A DNA stretch of 64,000 bases from Pseudocercospora fijiensis CIRAD86 (Eukaryota > Ascomycota > Dothideomycetes > Mycosphaerellales > Mycosphaerellaceae), in assembly GCF_000340215.1 (NCBI RefSeq), contig NW_006921538.1, forward strand, positions 3,205,869 to 3,269,868. The letters are read 5' to 3'. The notes under the pieces were generated by a model. That model saw nothing but the letters and a program-made list of their open reading frames with translations. It was not told the DNA's origin and searched no databases. This document shows, piece after piece, positions 1 through 11,385 of this stretch. The position numbers were made by a program, and so were the translations under genes. The number at the start of each line of letters is the position of its first letter. The stretch's first letter is position 1.

Positions 1-1135
1 GCCTTCCTCCTGCTAAGCGTAGGGGCAGCAAGGATATATATAATGCTATCCTTATTATAGTAGATCGATTTACTAAAGGCGCTCGATATATCCCGGCGCG
101 GAAAGACTAGACTGCTATTAATATAGCAGAAGCGCTATAGAGTAACATCTTCTATACCTATTAGGGAACCTCTAAGGGGATAGTATCTAATCGTAGATCG
201 ATACTAATATCTCACTATTAGAGCGAAATATACCTATAGCTAAGACTAAAGCATCGGCTATTAACAGCCTTCTATCTATAGACTAACGGTTAAATAGAGA
301 GGCAGAATACTACCCTATAGTAGTACCTACGTAGTTACATTAACGAGAACCCTAACGACTAGGTTAACCTCCTATAACTAGCTAAATTTGTATATAATAA
401 TAGTGTCTACTTATCTACTAAGGTGTTACTATATATAGCTATAATAGGCTAGAACGCTGCTATACTACAAGACCCCCTACCGCTCGAGGGAGTCGAGGCC
501 GAGCGTAAGGAAAGGGAAGCGCGTTAAGTACTAACACCTAAGACACTAGCGGCTATTAAGAGGGTTTAAAAGATGCGGGAAATTTACGCTAAGTTAGCTA
601 ACAAACTAGCAAAGGCCTAGGCATATTAGAAGGCCTACTATAACAAACACTACACGCTAATAACTTTTAAGCAAGGCGATATAGTTATACTAAGCACTAA
701 GAACCTCCGTATCCGCAAACACCTATTACCTAATAGCAAAACAAGACCTAAGCTCGCACCGAGATATATTAGCCTATTCCGTATTCGAGAAGTTAAGGGC
801 TCTTCCGTATAGGCCTATTAGTTGTAGCTTCTACCCTATTATACTATCTATAATACCTTCTATATATTCCTCCTTAAACTATACTACTAGCGCAAAGGCG
901 ATAAAGCGCCTACTAAGTTAGAAGAAGTCTTAGCTAATAGTAAAGAGCTATAGTCTATAGAGCGTATACTAAAGCATCGGACTAGACAAGGTAAGAAGGA
1001 GTACCTCCTAAGATAGTAAGGCTATTTACCTAAATAGGACTCGTAGGAGGCTAAAGACTCTTTTAAGGATATAACTAAGTTGTTAGACGAGTATTAGACT
1101 AGTATAAAGGACAAGAAGAAGGCTAAGAGGCTATA
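1..1135 (+). pseudogene. Ty3/gypsy pol 3' end (integrase and chromodomain), RIP-degraded, cut by window edge
   Basis: Frame 3 can be followed from base 3 to about 1,110 through many TAG/TAA stops. It begins inside the integrase core (LPPAKRRG..., IVDRFTKGARYIP) and continues with an RQNTTL-type segment and the usual C-terminal module. Around 921-1101 there is a chromodomain-like stretch (SIERILKHRTRQGKKEYLL, then GYLP and DS), with stops where tryptophans are expected. The stops fall at likely former CAG, CAA and TGG codons, so this is a dead element. The upstream gag, protease and RT lie outside the window. An integrase followed by a chromodomain is the chromovirus order (family knowledge). 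No intact ORF remains. Confidence 0.85.
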
Positions 1136-2413
1136 ATATTACTATTAGGGCCTAGGATTAATGCTACCCCCGGGGTACTATTAGCTAACTAATTAGAGGT
1201 AAGCAATTGTTAGCAATAAAGGATAATAAGACTATACTACTATAGTAGATGCGTACCGAGCGTTAACAAACGCGCTATAACTATTAACTAATCGCCTACT
1301 CTTTTAAGGAATCTACCTCTTTACTAGCGTACTCTATAAGACCCTCCTCTTAGCGCCCCTCTTATTTCTACGTCCTATCGGAGCCCTAAGGCCTAGGCGG
1401 TCGATAGAGGCGACGCGCGCGCGTAGGCGAATAGTATTAGTAATAATAATAGTAACGATAGCGTTACGCTTATACTAAAGGGCGATACGGCCGGCGCGGC
1501 TATATTAGTAATAGTACTATAAAGTATATTATTAGTCGAAGAAGGAAATTAAAAGCAAGGTAAAGTTAGCGCTAAGACGACTAGCGCTACTATTATTAAT
1601 ATTACTTGCTATTATTACTACGTCTATAGATATAACCTTACCTATACTACGGGCCTAAGGCACCTTTAATTAAAACTTTAATTAAAACTTTAAGCCGCCT
1701 AAAAGATTAAGCGACTAATAGACTAACTAAGGGTAAAAACTATAGAGCTAAGCTAGCTAGGGTCGATCTTGCGGACAATAGGTTACTTCTCGATCTATCT
1801 AACCCTTTAAGCGAGGCGAACCTCTACTACTACACTTATAATAGCCTTTACTTATAGAAACTAGACGAGCTATGTTTTTTAAAAGATAAGATAAGATTAA
1901 CAATTAAAGGCTGCTAAACCTAACTAATTAGGGCTAGTAAAACTACGATAGTAAATAATAGCCTTCGTAATAACAAGAACAATCCCTCGTAATAATAAGA
2001 ACAACCCTTAGAAGCGGATATTTCTAGATCTTTTAAGAGTAGACGCAGAGAACTCGGTATAACATTACTTAGAACAGGGGTAGTGCTATAATACCCCGTA
2101 TACCTACCTATTATAGTAGGGAAGGTACGCTCGTATTATAATTAGTCGATAGTCCTTAATTCTTATAGCTATATATTACTTTATTATATATAAGGATAGC
2201 GTAGTTAGAGTTAGATATTGTATTAGAAGGTAAGGTTTAATATAGTTATATAATCGGTAGTTGTGCGTTTAATTTAGCGCGGACTAAGCGGCTTATTAGA
2301 CCTGCTAAGTTAGTAGCAATAGAGGTTAAGACTAGAACAAAGACTAGCTACGAGGGCGCGGCCTTTAGAAGGGAAGCGTATATTAGGACTAAAGAGGTTA
2401 TACGTAATTAGTA
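1136..2413. other. RIP-degraded non-coding stretch between two elements
   Basis: No reading frame or recognisable protein. It probably includes the 3' LTR and flank of the preceding gypsy element, but I could not delimit an LTR because its partner lies outside the window. Short direct repeats are visible: a TTTAATTAAAAC-type unit repeated at about 1671-1697, and a CGTAATAA-AAGAACAA unit of about 22 bp repeated at about 1965-2006. Confidence 0.6.
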
Positions 2414-2438
2414 TGTAACCGGGCTCGAGTAAAGCTAG

Positions 2439-2443
2439 GGTCT
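2439..2443. repeat. Target-site duplication GGTCT (left)
   Basis: The five bases directly before the 5' LTR, GGTCT, are repeated directly after the 3' LTR. Uninterrupted copies of the host repeat near 61,430 and 62,835 carry the same GGGTCT once, which confirms the duplication. Confidence 0.9.
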
Positions 2444-2590
2444 TGTTACGGATTAACTAAGTTAGACCTAAGATTGATGCCTTAGGCATCAATCCTTAGC
2501 GCTGCGATACTTCCTCGTACGCTTCCTTCTACCTCTAGATAGAACCGTACGACAACTCGTTTATCCCCTATACCTCACTGTCTCGTAACA
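2444..2590 (+). repeat. 5' LTR of the gypsy element
   Basis: It starts TGTTACGG and ends TCTCGTAACA, giving the TG...CA ends and a 7-bp terminal inverted repeat (TGTTACG/CGTAACA). It holds a near-perfect 15-bp palindrome GATGCCTTAGGCATC at about 2474-2488. It matches 10315-10461 over its whole length. Confidence 0.93.
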
Positions 2591-3091
2591 TTTTGTCGTA
2601 CTATCCGTTAAGTCTATTATAGAAGGTTTTAGGGCTACCGAAAACATGTCGGTGCGGCATACTATCGTTAGGAAGAATTTTCTTCGAGCAACGCCGAACG
2701 GGCGCGTATGCATCTAGTTAGAACGACTAGTCCGCTATAGAGTCGTATCTACAGTTACGAATAGACGGCAGATTACTAGGATAACCGTCTTACAAACATT
2801 TAGTTACGTTAGTCTAGCAAAAGCGGCGCCCGGCGAGGGTCGCGCGCAGAACTAGTTAAGTTAGGATATTAATCCGAAATACGTTAAGAGAAAGTTATAC
2901 GGCAGCAATAACAGCTGCAGGTCTATTTAATAGTATTTACCGCTCGAGCAAGATGCGGAGAAGTTACGTTCTTAGATACTAACCTATAGTTAGTTTTTAT
3001 ATAATCTGTACTTAGTTTCTATATACTGCAGTTCTAGTCTCATTTCAGGTCTTTTATACAGTTTAGTTTCTATACACTGTTACTGTTTCTT

Positions 3092-5870
3092 ATGTCTAGC
3101 TAATAGCTAGATCTAGATACGCAACGCAAGGTTCTCTCCTAATTAGCTAACCTTAAGGCAAAGGGTGCCTAGGCCCTAAAGGAATATAAGGCAGCGCAGG
3201 TACGTTAGAAGAAGCAAGAGGAGGGATTGGACGACGAAGTAGATAGAGCCTTCTTAGAAGGCATAGAGATACCTGTATTACTACCGCAGCCGATTTAGCG
3301 AAGAACATTCCCTATACGCGACGGTATTAATACTAATATTGCTATATCCCCGACCTCTATTATACCGAAAGACAACGAGCTAGCACCTCTATTAAAGCCT
3401 TTCCTTCAACCCTAAGAAAGCCTGCGGCCTCCTACTCGACGAGAACTAGAACTATCGCCTACTAACCCCTTTCGAGCAGTAGCGGCTACGAAGGCTTCGA
3501 CGAGTAAATTTACTAGTTTTTAAGGAAAGAGCTTCGGAAGTTTAGAGACTCGACGCGCTTTGCCTTCTAAAAGAAGATTAGCCTTCTAGGCTAGAGATAA
3601 TAATAAAGAGTCGGACCTTTAGGCGCTAGAAGCTAAGAATAGCTATATATATAATAACGGCGCTCGAGCCCGAGTGCGACGTAAGCAGAATAATAACCGC
3701 CGTAAGGCCTCCGCCGAACGCATGTCGCTAGCACGCATAGTAAACAATCTAGCAGTAAATATACTAACGAACTTTAACGACGATTCTCAGACCTAAGGGC
3801 GCTCTTAGTAGTAGCCGGCAGCTCTTCCGTCGCGAACCTCTTTAAAGTCCCTAAGGATGCCTCGAACGCTAGGAGTATTCCTATTAGACAAGTTAGAAGC
3901 TAACAAGTCCTATATTACTTCCGAAGCTAAGGAAGAAAAAGAAGAAGACATTATCGATATAGCGTTTATCGAGAAGATCGAAGCTATCTTGCCCGAAGAT
4001 TAGCGTATCTACTAAAAATCTAACGTCGTACGCGAGTACTAGAAAGACCCTATACTAGACCCTTACTAATACTCGGACGATAATAAAGAAGGCGATCTAG
4101 ATGCTTAGCGCCGCTATATCGATCTAAACGGCTTCTTTACCGAACCTCCGATATTCGACCCTATCGACTAAGATATAGAACGCGCTACTTTCGGCACGGA
4201 GAACTATTTCGCTAAGAATACGAGAGACTTCTAAAACAAGGTCCTCGTACGTCCTCGTACCTAGTTCTACGGCCTATCGCATCTATTCGATAGCTACTAA
4301 GCGCTCCGATAGAGCTAGTCTAACTATACCTTCGAATATAAGAAGTAGATAAGCGAAGCCGTTTCGTAGAAAATGAGGTACGATAACCTAGAAGTTAAGC
4401 TGCAAGAAGCTAAGAAGTACGGGAAGCAGTCTGTCCTTCCTACGGATCTAACGTAGTCGAAGGCCTATAAGGAGCTTAGGAGCCTCGCTAACTATCGCTT
4501 AAAGACCTTAAACGACTAGAAGATCCAATTAGAGGATCAAATAATAGCACTCGAAGCCTAACTATAGTAGAAGACAGACGTACAAGTAGCAATATAGGCT
4601 TAACTTAAGGAATTCTCTTACGCTAATCCTAAGACGTAAGCTAAACGCGACTTAATCGATGTAATAGTACTACGCTAAAGAGACCTAACTTAGGCAGTTA
4701 CGGGAGACCTATTATAGCAAGTATATTAACGAGCCTTTACGCGACCCTAATCCGCTCGCGCGTAGTCTCTCCGTCTATAGCTTAACTTAGCGAGAACAAC
4801 ACCGGTAGCTGTTCCTATTCAACTTTAATAAGCTTACGTACCGCGCGGAGCTAGCGCAGCACCTTCTAACGCGGTACTATACTACGTCCCTCGCAACTAA
4901 GTTAAATAGCTAGATCTACCTACCTTCGAAGGCACTCGGGCTAAATACGAGTCCTAGAAGATTAAATGTTAAGCTAAACTTTCGAACACGTTCGACGCAG
5001 ATGAAGTTAAGTAAGCCTTTAATTACATGCTAAGTGTTACGAAAGAAGAGCCTTTTATACTAGTCGTCGAGAATACCTAAAAGAACGATATCTAGCAATC
5101 CTTAGAGGAGATATAGGATGCATTCGATGCCGACTAGGGTAAGAACGAAGAGGAATAGATAGTAAAAGCGCAGACTAAGCTTAGCACAATATAACAACCT
5201 AAAGGCAAGGACTCCTTTAACGACTAGATTATAGAATACCGCAAACTTCTTATACAGTCTAAGGAAGTTCCGAATTCCTTCAAGCTATAGAACAAGCTTA
5301 ACTCGAAGTACAAGAACGAACTGAAGAACAAGTAGCGTCTGCCTTTTAACGAGTTTTATAAAGAAGCACGAGCGCTTTAAGAAGCTTAGGGCATAATTAA
5401 GGACTAAGCTAAAGCACGAGACGATAACAAGAAGGGCAGTCGCTTAAGCGACAACAAAGCTAGCAATGCGTTTAGACTAGCTCGCGCTCCTCCTAGAGCT
5501 AATACTTACGCCGCCGTCGGCTTTAATAACCGTAAGGCTGTTTGCGTAATCCTAATAAAGTATAGCAAGATTACACCTACTTCCGACGCAGAGAAGGAGA
5601 AGTTTAAGCGCGAGAATCGATACTATCGTTATTAAGAGATAGGGCACGGATCCCGCGATATAGCTTATATTATATACTTTAGTAAAGGACCTTTTACCTT
5701 TAGTTATATTAACGAGAGTACGCCTATTAGCGAATACAGTCGCAACGTACGACTAGCAATAATAGGTAACGAAGAATCCGAAGGAGAACTAGAGCCCGAG
5801 GATAAAACTAAAGCAGACGGCGAAGACTCCGACCTCTCGGAAAACGACGAACCTTAGGAGTAAGTCGTAT
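3092..5870 (+). pseudogene. Degraded gag of the gypsy element
   Basis: Frame 2 from the ATG at 3092 reads as an acidic, lysine-rich gag-like protein (for example DDEVDRAFLEGIEIP near 3230) interrupted by TAG/TAA codons. Near 5621-5665 it reads YYRY-stop-EIGHGSRDI. This has the spacing of a CCHC zinc knuckle (C-x2-C-x4-H-x4-C) in which the histidine survives and none of the three cysteines does. TGC/TGT-to-TAC/TAT changes explain the first two, as RIP on the opposite strand would give. Gag is in frame 2 and pol in frame 1, so the living ancestor needed a -1 type frame change or a separate start between them. Confidence 0.8.
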
Positions 5871-5999
5871 ACCTAAGGTCCTAACCGAGCGCAACGAAGA
5901 GACTTTATATTCTTTAGAAGATGAGAGTAAAAGCTTGTCTAACGCGACTCTAGAGTCTCCTAGTATATCGAAGAACGGCTATATATATATAGAACCCTA

Positions 6000-8900
6000 G
6001 TATAGTCGATATATAGTATACTCTGCCTACATCTTATTACCTCGCCTTTAAAGACGCTATTCTCGTAACCCTCGCAAGACTCTAGCTAAGCCTATCTCTA
6101 ACAAAGCACGCTTACTAATCGACTGCGGAGCTACTGCTCAATTCGTATACCCTAACTTTATTTGCACTTACCGAATTAAGACGTTCCCTCTAGCCTCTCT
6201 AAAACGACTTCGACTAGCCGATAGTAGGAAATCGGAATTAACGCAAGCAGCTTATATTACTATTACTATCGGCGATTATACAGATACATCCTTATTTTAT
6301 GTTACTAACATTAACTAATATAACTTAGTCCTCGGTATATCCTAGTTAATAGAACACGATCCGCAGATCTCTTAGAAGCACCGAACTATAGATTTCAACT
6401 TAGACTATTGCTGCCGCTACTATAACAAAAGGAGCATGCCTTGCCTAGTAGCCTTAGATTAGAAGCACTCCTATACGAAAGTCGTTCTACGCGATACCTT
6501 AACTTACGACGCTTAGAACGACATCTATATAATTAGTGCCTATACCTTCAATCGTCTAGCTAAGAAAGCTAACTATAAACTGCTCGTTCTATAGCTAGAA
6601 GACTTTAACAACGATAAGTTCTAATCTAACACTTAAATACTCGAAGAAGCCGCGTTAGCAGCTATGTTACTAGAAGACTATAAAATCTTTATAAAGAGGT
6701 CGTAGGACACGGATCTACGAGAGAAGCTGCTACCGCGCTATTATTATCTAGCTAAAGCGTTCAAAAACAAGGATTATACGACCTTGCCTACGTACGATGT
6801 TTACAACGACTACGCAATCAATCTTAAGCCTAGAACCTAGCCTCCTTATTAGAAAGGATACCCTATGAATGCCGAGCAACTAGCCGCTATAAAGAAATAT
6901 ATAGATAACTAACTAGCAAAAGGCACTATCGAGAGATTAAGTTCCTAATACGCTTCCCCGGTATTGCTAGTACGAAAGCTAGGAGGAGGACTCCGAGTAT
7001 ATATTAACTACCGCGCACTTAACGAGATTATAGTTAAAGATCGTTACCCTATTCCGCTAATTAGGGAAACGTTAGACCGACTATGTCGCGCGAAGTGGTT
7101 TACTAAACTCGATATAGTCGCTACTTTTAACAATCTCCGGATCCGTAAAGGAGATAAGTAGCTAACTGCTTTTATTACTCGCTACGGCCTATACTAGTAC
7201 AAAGTAATGCTATTCGGACTGTATAACGGACCTAGTTCCTTCTAGCGCTATATTAACACTATCCTCCGCAAGTACCTTAATAACTTTGTTACTATATACC
7301 TCGACGATGTTCTTATCTATACCGACGGTTCGGAAGATAAGTATACTACCTACGTTAAACAGGTTATTACTAAGCTTATAGCAGCTTAGCTACCTATTAA
7401 TATCGACAAAAGCGAGTTCTATGTTAAGCGCGTTAAGTACCTAGGTCTCTATATTACTACGGAAGGCGTAGAAATAGATCTAACTAAGGTAGACGCTATT
7501 AAGTATTAGCAAGCCCCTCGAAACGTTAAAGACGTACAAGCCTTTCTAGGATTTGCTAGTTTCTACCGACGTTTTATCTATACCTTCTTAAGGATAGTCT
7601 CTCCGCTAACTGTATTAACTAAGAAGGATCTAGACACTAAAAAGGAATTCCCTTAGAAATAGACCGCTAAGTGCTAAGCAGCTTTCGACAACCTTAAAGA
7701 AGCCTTTACTACTACACCCGTTCTATTACACTTCGTACTAGGCGATAAGACGTAGGTCGAAACCGATTCTTCCGATTAGGTAACCGCTAGGGTCTTGTCG
7801 CAAATAAGAAACGGAGTGCTAGTGCTAGTAGCCTTCTTTTCGAAGAAGATGTTACTAGCGGAAATCAACTACGATATCTACGACAAGGAATTGCTAGCAA
7901 TTATTAAATACTTCGAAGAATAGGAACTAGAACTAATAATGCAGGACGTTAAAGTAATCTCCGACTATAAGAACTTAGAATACTTTATATCTACGAAGAA
8001 ACTCAACCGGAGGCAAGCGAGATAGGCCGAGTTCTTATCCTAGTTTAACTTTAAGATTACATACCGCCCCGGTAAGCAAGGCACAAAGCTAGACAGCCTT
8101 ACTCGCCGCACGCAAGATCTGCTATCCGATATCGACGATCCTCGCCTATAGTATTAAGAAAGGACCGTTCTTAAACTAGAGAACGTAGACCTAGTTACTA
8201 ATTTCGCGATATACTACGAGGATAGTAGATATGAATCCGAGAGCATAAACGAAGTTATTAAGGACAATAACGCAGAAAAGGGAGGGGGTAGAGATCTATA
8301 ATATACCGCGTAAGGCGATAAACGAGACTCTACTACCGAGCGAAACCCCGTCGAGCCTACGGCTAAATAGTAAGAGATCGATATAGAATCGTTAATCGAC
8401 CGTATATTTAGCTAAGTATATAAACAGGACTCTATAAAATCCTTTATATAAGAACTGCGGAAGCATCTTCGAGAAGGCGCTATATTACTATAGATGCGAA
8501 CGCATAAGGTATCCCCGGCGGACTATAAGATCGAATATAGGCGCCTACTTATTAACGGTCGCTTCTACGTGCCTTCCTTTAAGAACCTCCGTATACGCAT
8601 TATCTAGCGGTTTTATAACAGCCTAGTAGTAGGGCACTAAGGCATCTACCGGACCTTTAAGCTCGTTTCGAGACACAACTTCTATTAGCTAAAGATAACA
8701 GCTAATATAGCTTAGTATATACGCAATTGCCGAGCGTGTCGAAGAGCTAATCCTTTAAGGCTTTAGAAGCCCGGTACTCTTTTAGCATTGCCTATACCTC
8801 TATAACTATAGTCGCATATTACCCTCGATTATATCGTTAACTTGCTACCGAGCTATAACGAACATCTAGGCAAGAACTAGGTCTATAGGAATATTCTAAC

Positions 8901-10010
8901 TGTTACCGACTGCCTTACGAAACAAGTACGCCTTCTGCCTACAGATCGCTTAGATACTAAAGACGCTACTTAGTAGGCGTATTACTTTATCTTCCTCGCG
9001 TACGGAGCACCTTCTATTATATTTAGCGATAGAGGCACCTAATTCGTTAGTACCTTCTTTAAGCGTCTATACGCCCTCCTTAGTATTATATAGAATGTTT
9101 CTTCCGCCTTCTACCCTAAGACTAATAGTTAATCGGAGCGTACAAACTAAACGCTTAAGCAATATCTCCGCATCTTCTACGCCTACTAACAAGACGATTA
9201 GGTTAAGTAGCTACCGCTCGCGGAGTTTGCGATAAATAACTATGTCGCTTCGGCTACCGGAATAACTCCTTTTTTCGCTAATATAGGGCGGCATCCTAAT
9301 ATAGGTTTCTAAGACCTACTAGGTCGCCCTTAGGTGCCGGCGCACTAGCTAAAGAATATTAAAGCAGCTAATGCGATCGCGGCTCGTATACGAGACATCC
9401 TCGAGGAGTGCCGCGTAGCGTACGTATTAACCTAGACTAAGAATATAGACGTAGCTAACTCTAACCGTTCTATAGCTCCTAACTACTAAATAGGAGACCT
9501 AGTCTAGCTAGATGCGCGCTATCTACGAACTAACCGACTTAGCAAGAAACTGGATTATAAGTAGCTAGGACCTTTCGCTATCGATAAGGCTATCGGAAGG
9601 CGCTCCTTTAAGCTAACCCTGCCTAACTCTATAAAACTAATACATCTAGTGTTCTATACGAGCATGCTAAGGCCTGCCGCTAACGACCTAATGCCGGGAC
9701 AGGAAATAGTTAACGTACTACCTCCGATACTAATTGCGCGAGAAGGTAAAGAGCTAGAAGAAGAGTAGGAGCTCGATAAGATCTATAGCTTACGCAAGGC
9801 CGAGGATAGAGAAATTTAGTATAAGGCGCGGTAGAAAGATAGTTTAGAAACCGAGTAGCGATAGGATAACTTCCTACTAGGTGCTAAGGAACTAGTAGCC
9901 GAATACTATTAGCGATATCTATATCGGCTAAAGCTACCCGCTACTAAGGACTTGCTACTAGCTAAGTAGTATAGATTATTAGTAATACAAAAGGGCTATG
10001 CTTCTCTACT
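6000..10010 (+). pseudogene. Degraded pol: protease, RT, RNase H, integrase, chromodomain
   Basis: All in frame 1. Protease: LLIDCGATAQF, with the D-C-G-A active-site block at 6121-6132. RT: an intact 65-codon piece at 6964-7161 ([21 protein letters not shown]), then the catalytic YLDDVLIY at 7297-7320. RNase H follows to about 8,100 (the DKELLAI region near 7,880). Integrase: a zinc-finger CRAC near 8724-8740, the core D near 8830, FSDRGT near 9025, and the SERTN block near 9130. A C-terminal chromodomain lies at about 9751-9930 (ELDKIYSLRK ... FLLGAKELVAEYY). Stops replace likely Gln and Trp codons throughout. Confidence 0.88.
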
Positions 10011-10299
10011 ATAAACCGCTATTATATTAATGCTAGCCTCCGACCCTAAGAAGACTCGCTACCGAGTAGTTAAGACAATACTAGCTCCTCGCTATACTAT
10101 AAGAGCCTGCCGGTTAGACCTAATGCGACTAGTAAGCTAAGAGTACGCGGATAGTGTAAGGTGCTCGTATCGCCTGCTAGGACTTATTATAATATAGATA
10201 TAATATATAGGTATAAATAATAGGTATAGACGAAGTATAATTATAGACAATAATAAAGGCCTATTATACGTTATCGAGACGTCGTAGGAGCTCCTTTAT

Positions 10300-10311
10300 A
10301 AAGGAGGGGAG
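10300..10311 (+). other. Polypurine tract of the gypsy element
   Basis: The run AAAGGAGGGGAG lies directly before the 3' LTR, where plus-strand priming starts in LTR retrotransposons. It is notable that it survived RIP; it contains no CA or TG. Confidence 0.7.
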
Positions 10312-10314
10312 TAC

Positions 10315-10461
10315 TGTTACGGATTAACTAAGTTAGACCTAAGATTAATGCCTTAGGCATTAATCCTTAGCGCTGCGATACTTCCTCGTATGCTTCCTTC
10401 TACCTCTAGATAGAACTATACGACAACTCGTTTATCCCCTATACCTTACTATCTCGTAATA
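10315..10461 (+). repeat. 3' LTR of the gypsy element
   Basis: It has the same 147-bp length as 2444-2590. It starts TGTTACGG and ends TCTCGTAATA. The terminal CA has become TA, and the internal palindrome reads AATGCCTTAGGCATT. The differences from the 5' copy are almost all transitions. Confidence 0.93.
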
Positions 10462-10466
10462 GGTCT
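10462..10466. repeat. Target-site duplication GGTCT (right)
   Basis: Second copy of the five-base duplication flanking the gypsy element. The interrupted LTR-like repeat continues immediately after it. Confidence 0.9.
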
Positions 10467-10601
10467 CGATGCCTTAGGTAGAGCTTAGCGCTTAGTAGTA
10501 GGCTAACTAGCCTACCTTCCTCCTTCTTCTTCTAGTTCTCTATCGAATACTACTCGTACCTACTACTACCCTATCTACCTACTAATATAACCCTTCTTAT
10601 A

Positions 10602-11385
10602 CTAACCTACTCCTATTCTAACCTATGTCTCTTTTTATATTTTTATTCTTGTTTTATAGCGTTAGTAAAGTCGAACGTATTATCGAGATATATATAGAGT
10701 CGGCGCGTATATAATTATCGTATAGTCGTATAGTCGTATAGTCGTATTATTGTATTATTATTATCGTATTAGCAGTAACGTAACGCGTAAGAACCTAAAG
10801 CCTAAGGTTAGCTATACGTAATTTGTGTTTACAATTTCTACTAATTAGAGCGCCCGCTAAACTTTGTATAAGAGCGCCTTTCTTATAATTTAACCCTCGC
10901 AAAGCCTACCTTCTACCGTAGGCTCTTTGAGCCTGTCGACTAACTCTAATTGTTATTTCGCGCTCCGTTAGGCTAAAAACAGACACGTTCTATAACGGTA
11001 TAACCTTCGTCGCAAGCTCCTCAGGTTGCTTTAGGTGCCTGTTTTTTTGGCCTTCCGCTTCGCTGGAACAAAGGCAACGGGAATGAGGGGAATGGAGAAA
11101 GGAAGTGGAATCTGGGCGTTGCCGGCTGCTCGGCGCACAGGAGAAGGAGAGTGAGAGTGACGGTGACGTCGTTGCGTTGTGACGTCGCAGGCAGACGATA
11201 GCGTCGAACTCACTCAAAGGTGTGTGTACAGGACGAGCTCATCATCCAACGCCTGCACATCATCCCTCTCCGCCTCCTCCTGCTCTGCGAATCCCGTTAT
11301 GCCATCCTTGAATACCATTCATTGCTGGACGTGACGACGAGCTGTATAGCGTATACCTGCCTGCTCCACCTCCACGCAAGACAAC
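10602..11385. other. Transition from RIP-degraded DNA to the gene island; EIS1 upstream region
   Basis: Bases 10602 to about 10,990 keep the TA-rich, CA/TG-poor look. They contain a short tandem repeat of CGTATAGT at about 10724-10748. From about 11,000 the composition changes abruptly to normal mixed sequence. Bases 11,000-11,385 are the likely promoter and 5' UTR of the next gene. No gene is seen here. Confidence 0.6.

Larger units (their letters stand above)
2444..10461 (+). mobile_element. Complete Ty3/gypsy chromovirus (8,018 bp), RIP-inactivated
   Basis: Order seen: 147-bp LTR, gag (frame 2), protease, reverse transcriptase, RNase H, integrase and chromodomain (all frame 1), polypurine tract, 147-bp LTR, with GGTCT duplicated outside. 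The protease-RT-RNaseH-integrase order defines Ty3/gypsy, and the terminal chromodomain places it among chromoviruses (family knowledge). Both gag and pol carry dozens of TAG/TAA stops. The only ORF of any length left is a 65-codon piece of RT at 6964-7161. The two LTRs differ at only a few positions, nearly all C-to-T or G-to-A, so most divergence can come from RIP rather than age. The element is not functional. Confidence 0.93.
2414..10601 (+). repeat. LTR-like repeat (about 165 bp) split by the gypsy insertion
   Basis: Bases 2414-2443 (starting TGTAACC) and 10467-10601 together make about 165 bp. They match the two LTR-like segments at 61404-61567 and 62811-62973 almost base for base, apart from C/T and G/A differences. 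The match stops at CCCTTCTTATA (10601) on the right. On the left it runs a little past TGTAAC into AAGAGGTTATACGTAATT, as in the right-hand copies. The gypsy element sits inside it, flanked by the duplicated GGTCT. This copy is therefore an older, apparently solitary LTR or partial element of the family at the other end of the window. Confidence 0.75.

Noticed and set aside
2414..2443. Treating the left flank and right flank of the gypsy element as different sequences
   Set aside because: Alignment with the two uninterrupted copies near 61.4 and 62.8 kb shows that they are halves of one repeat.
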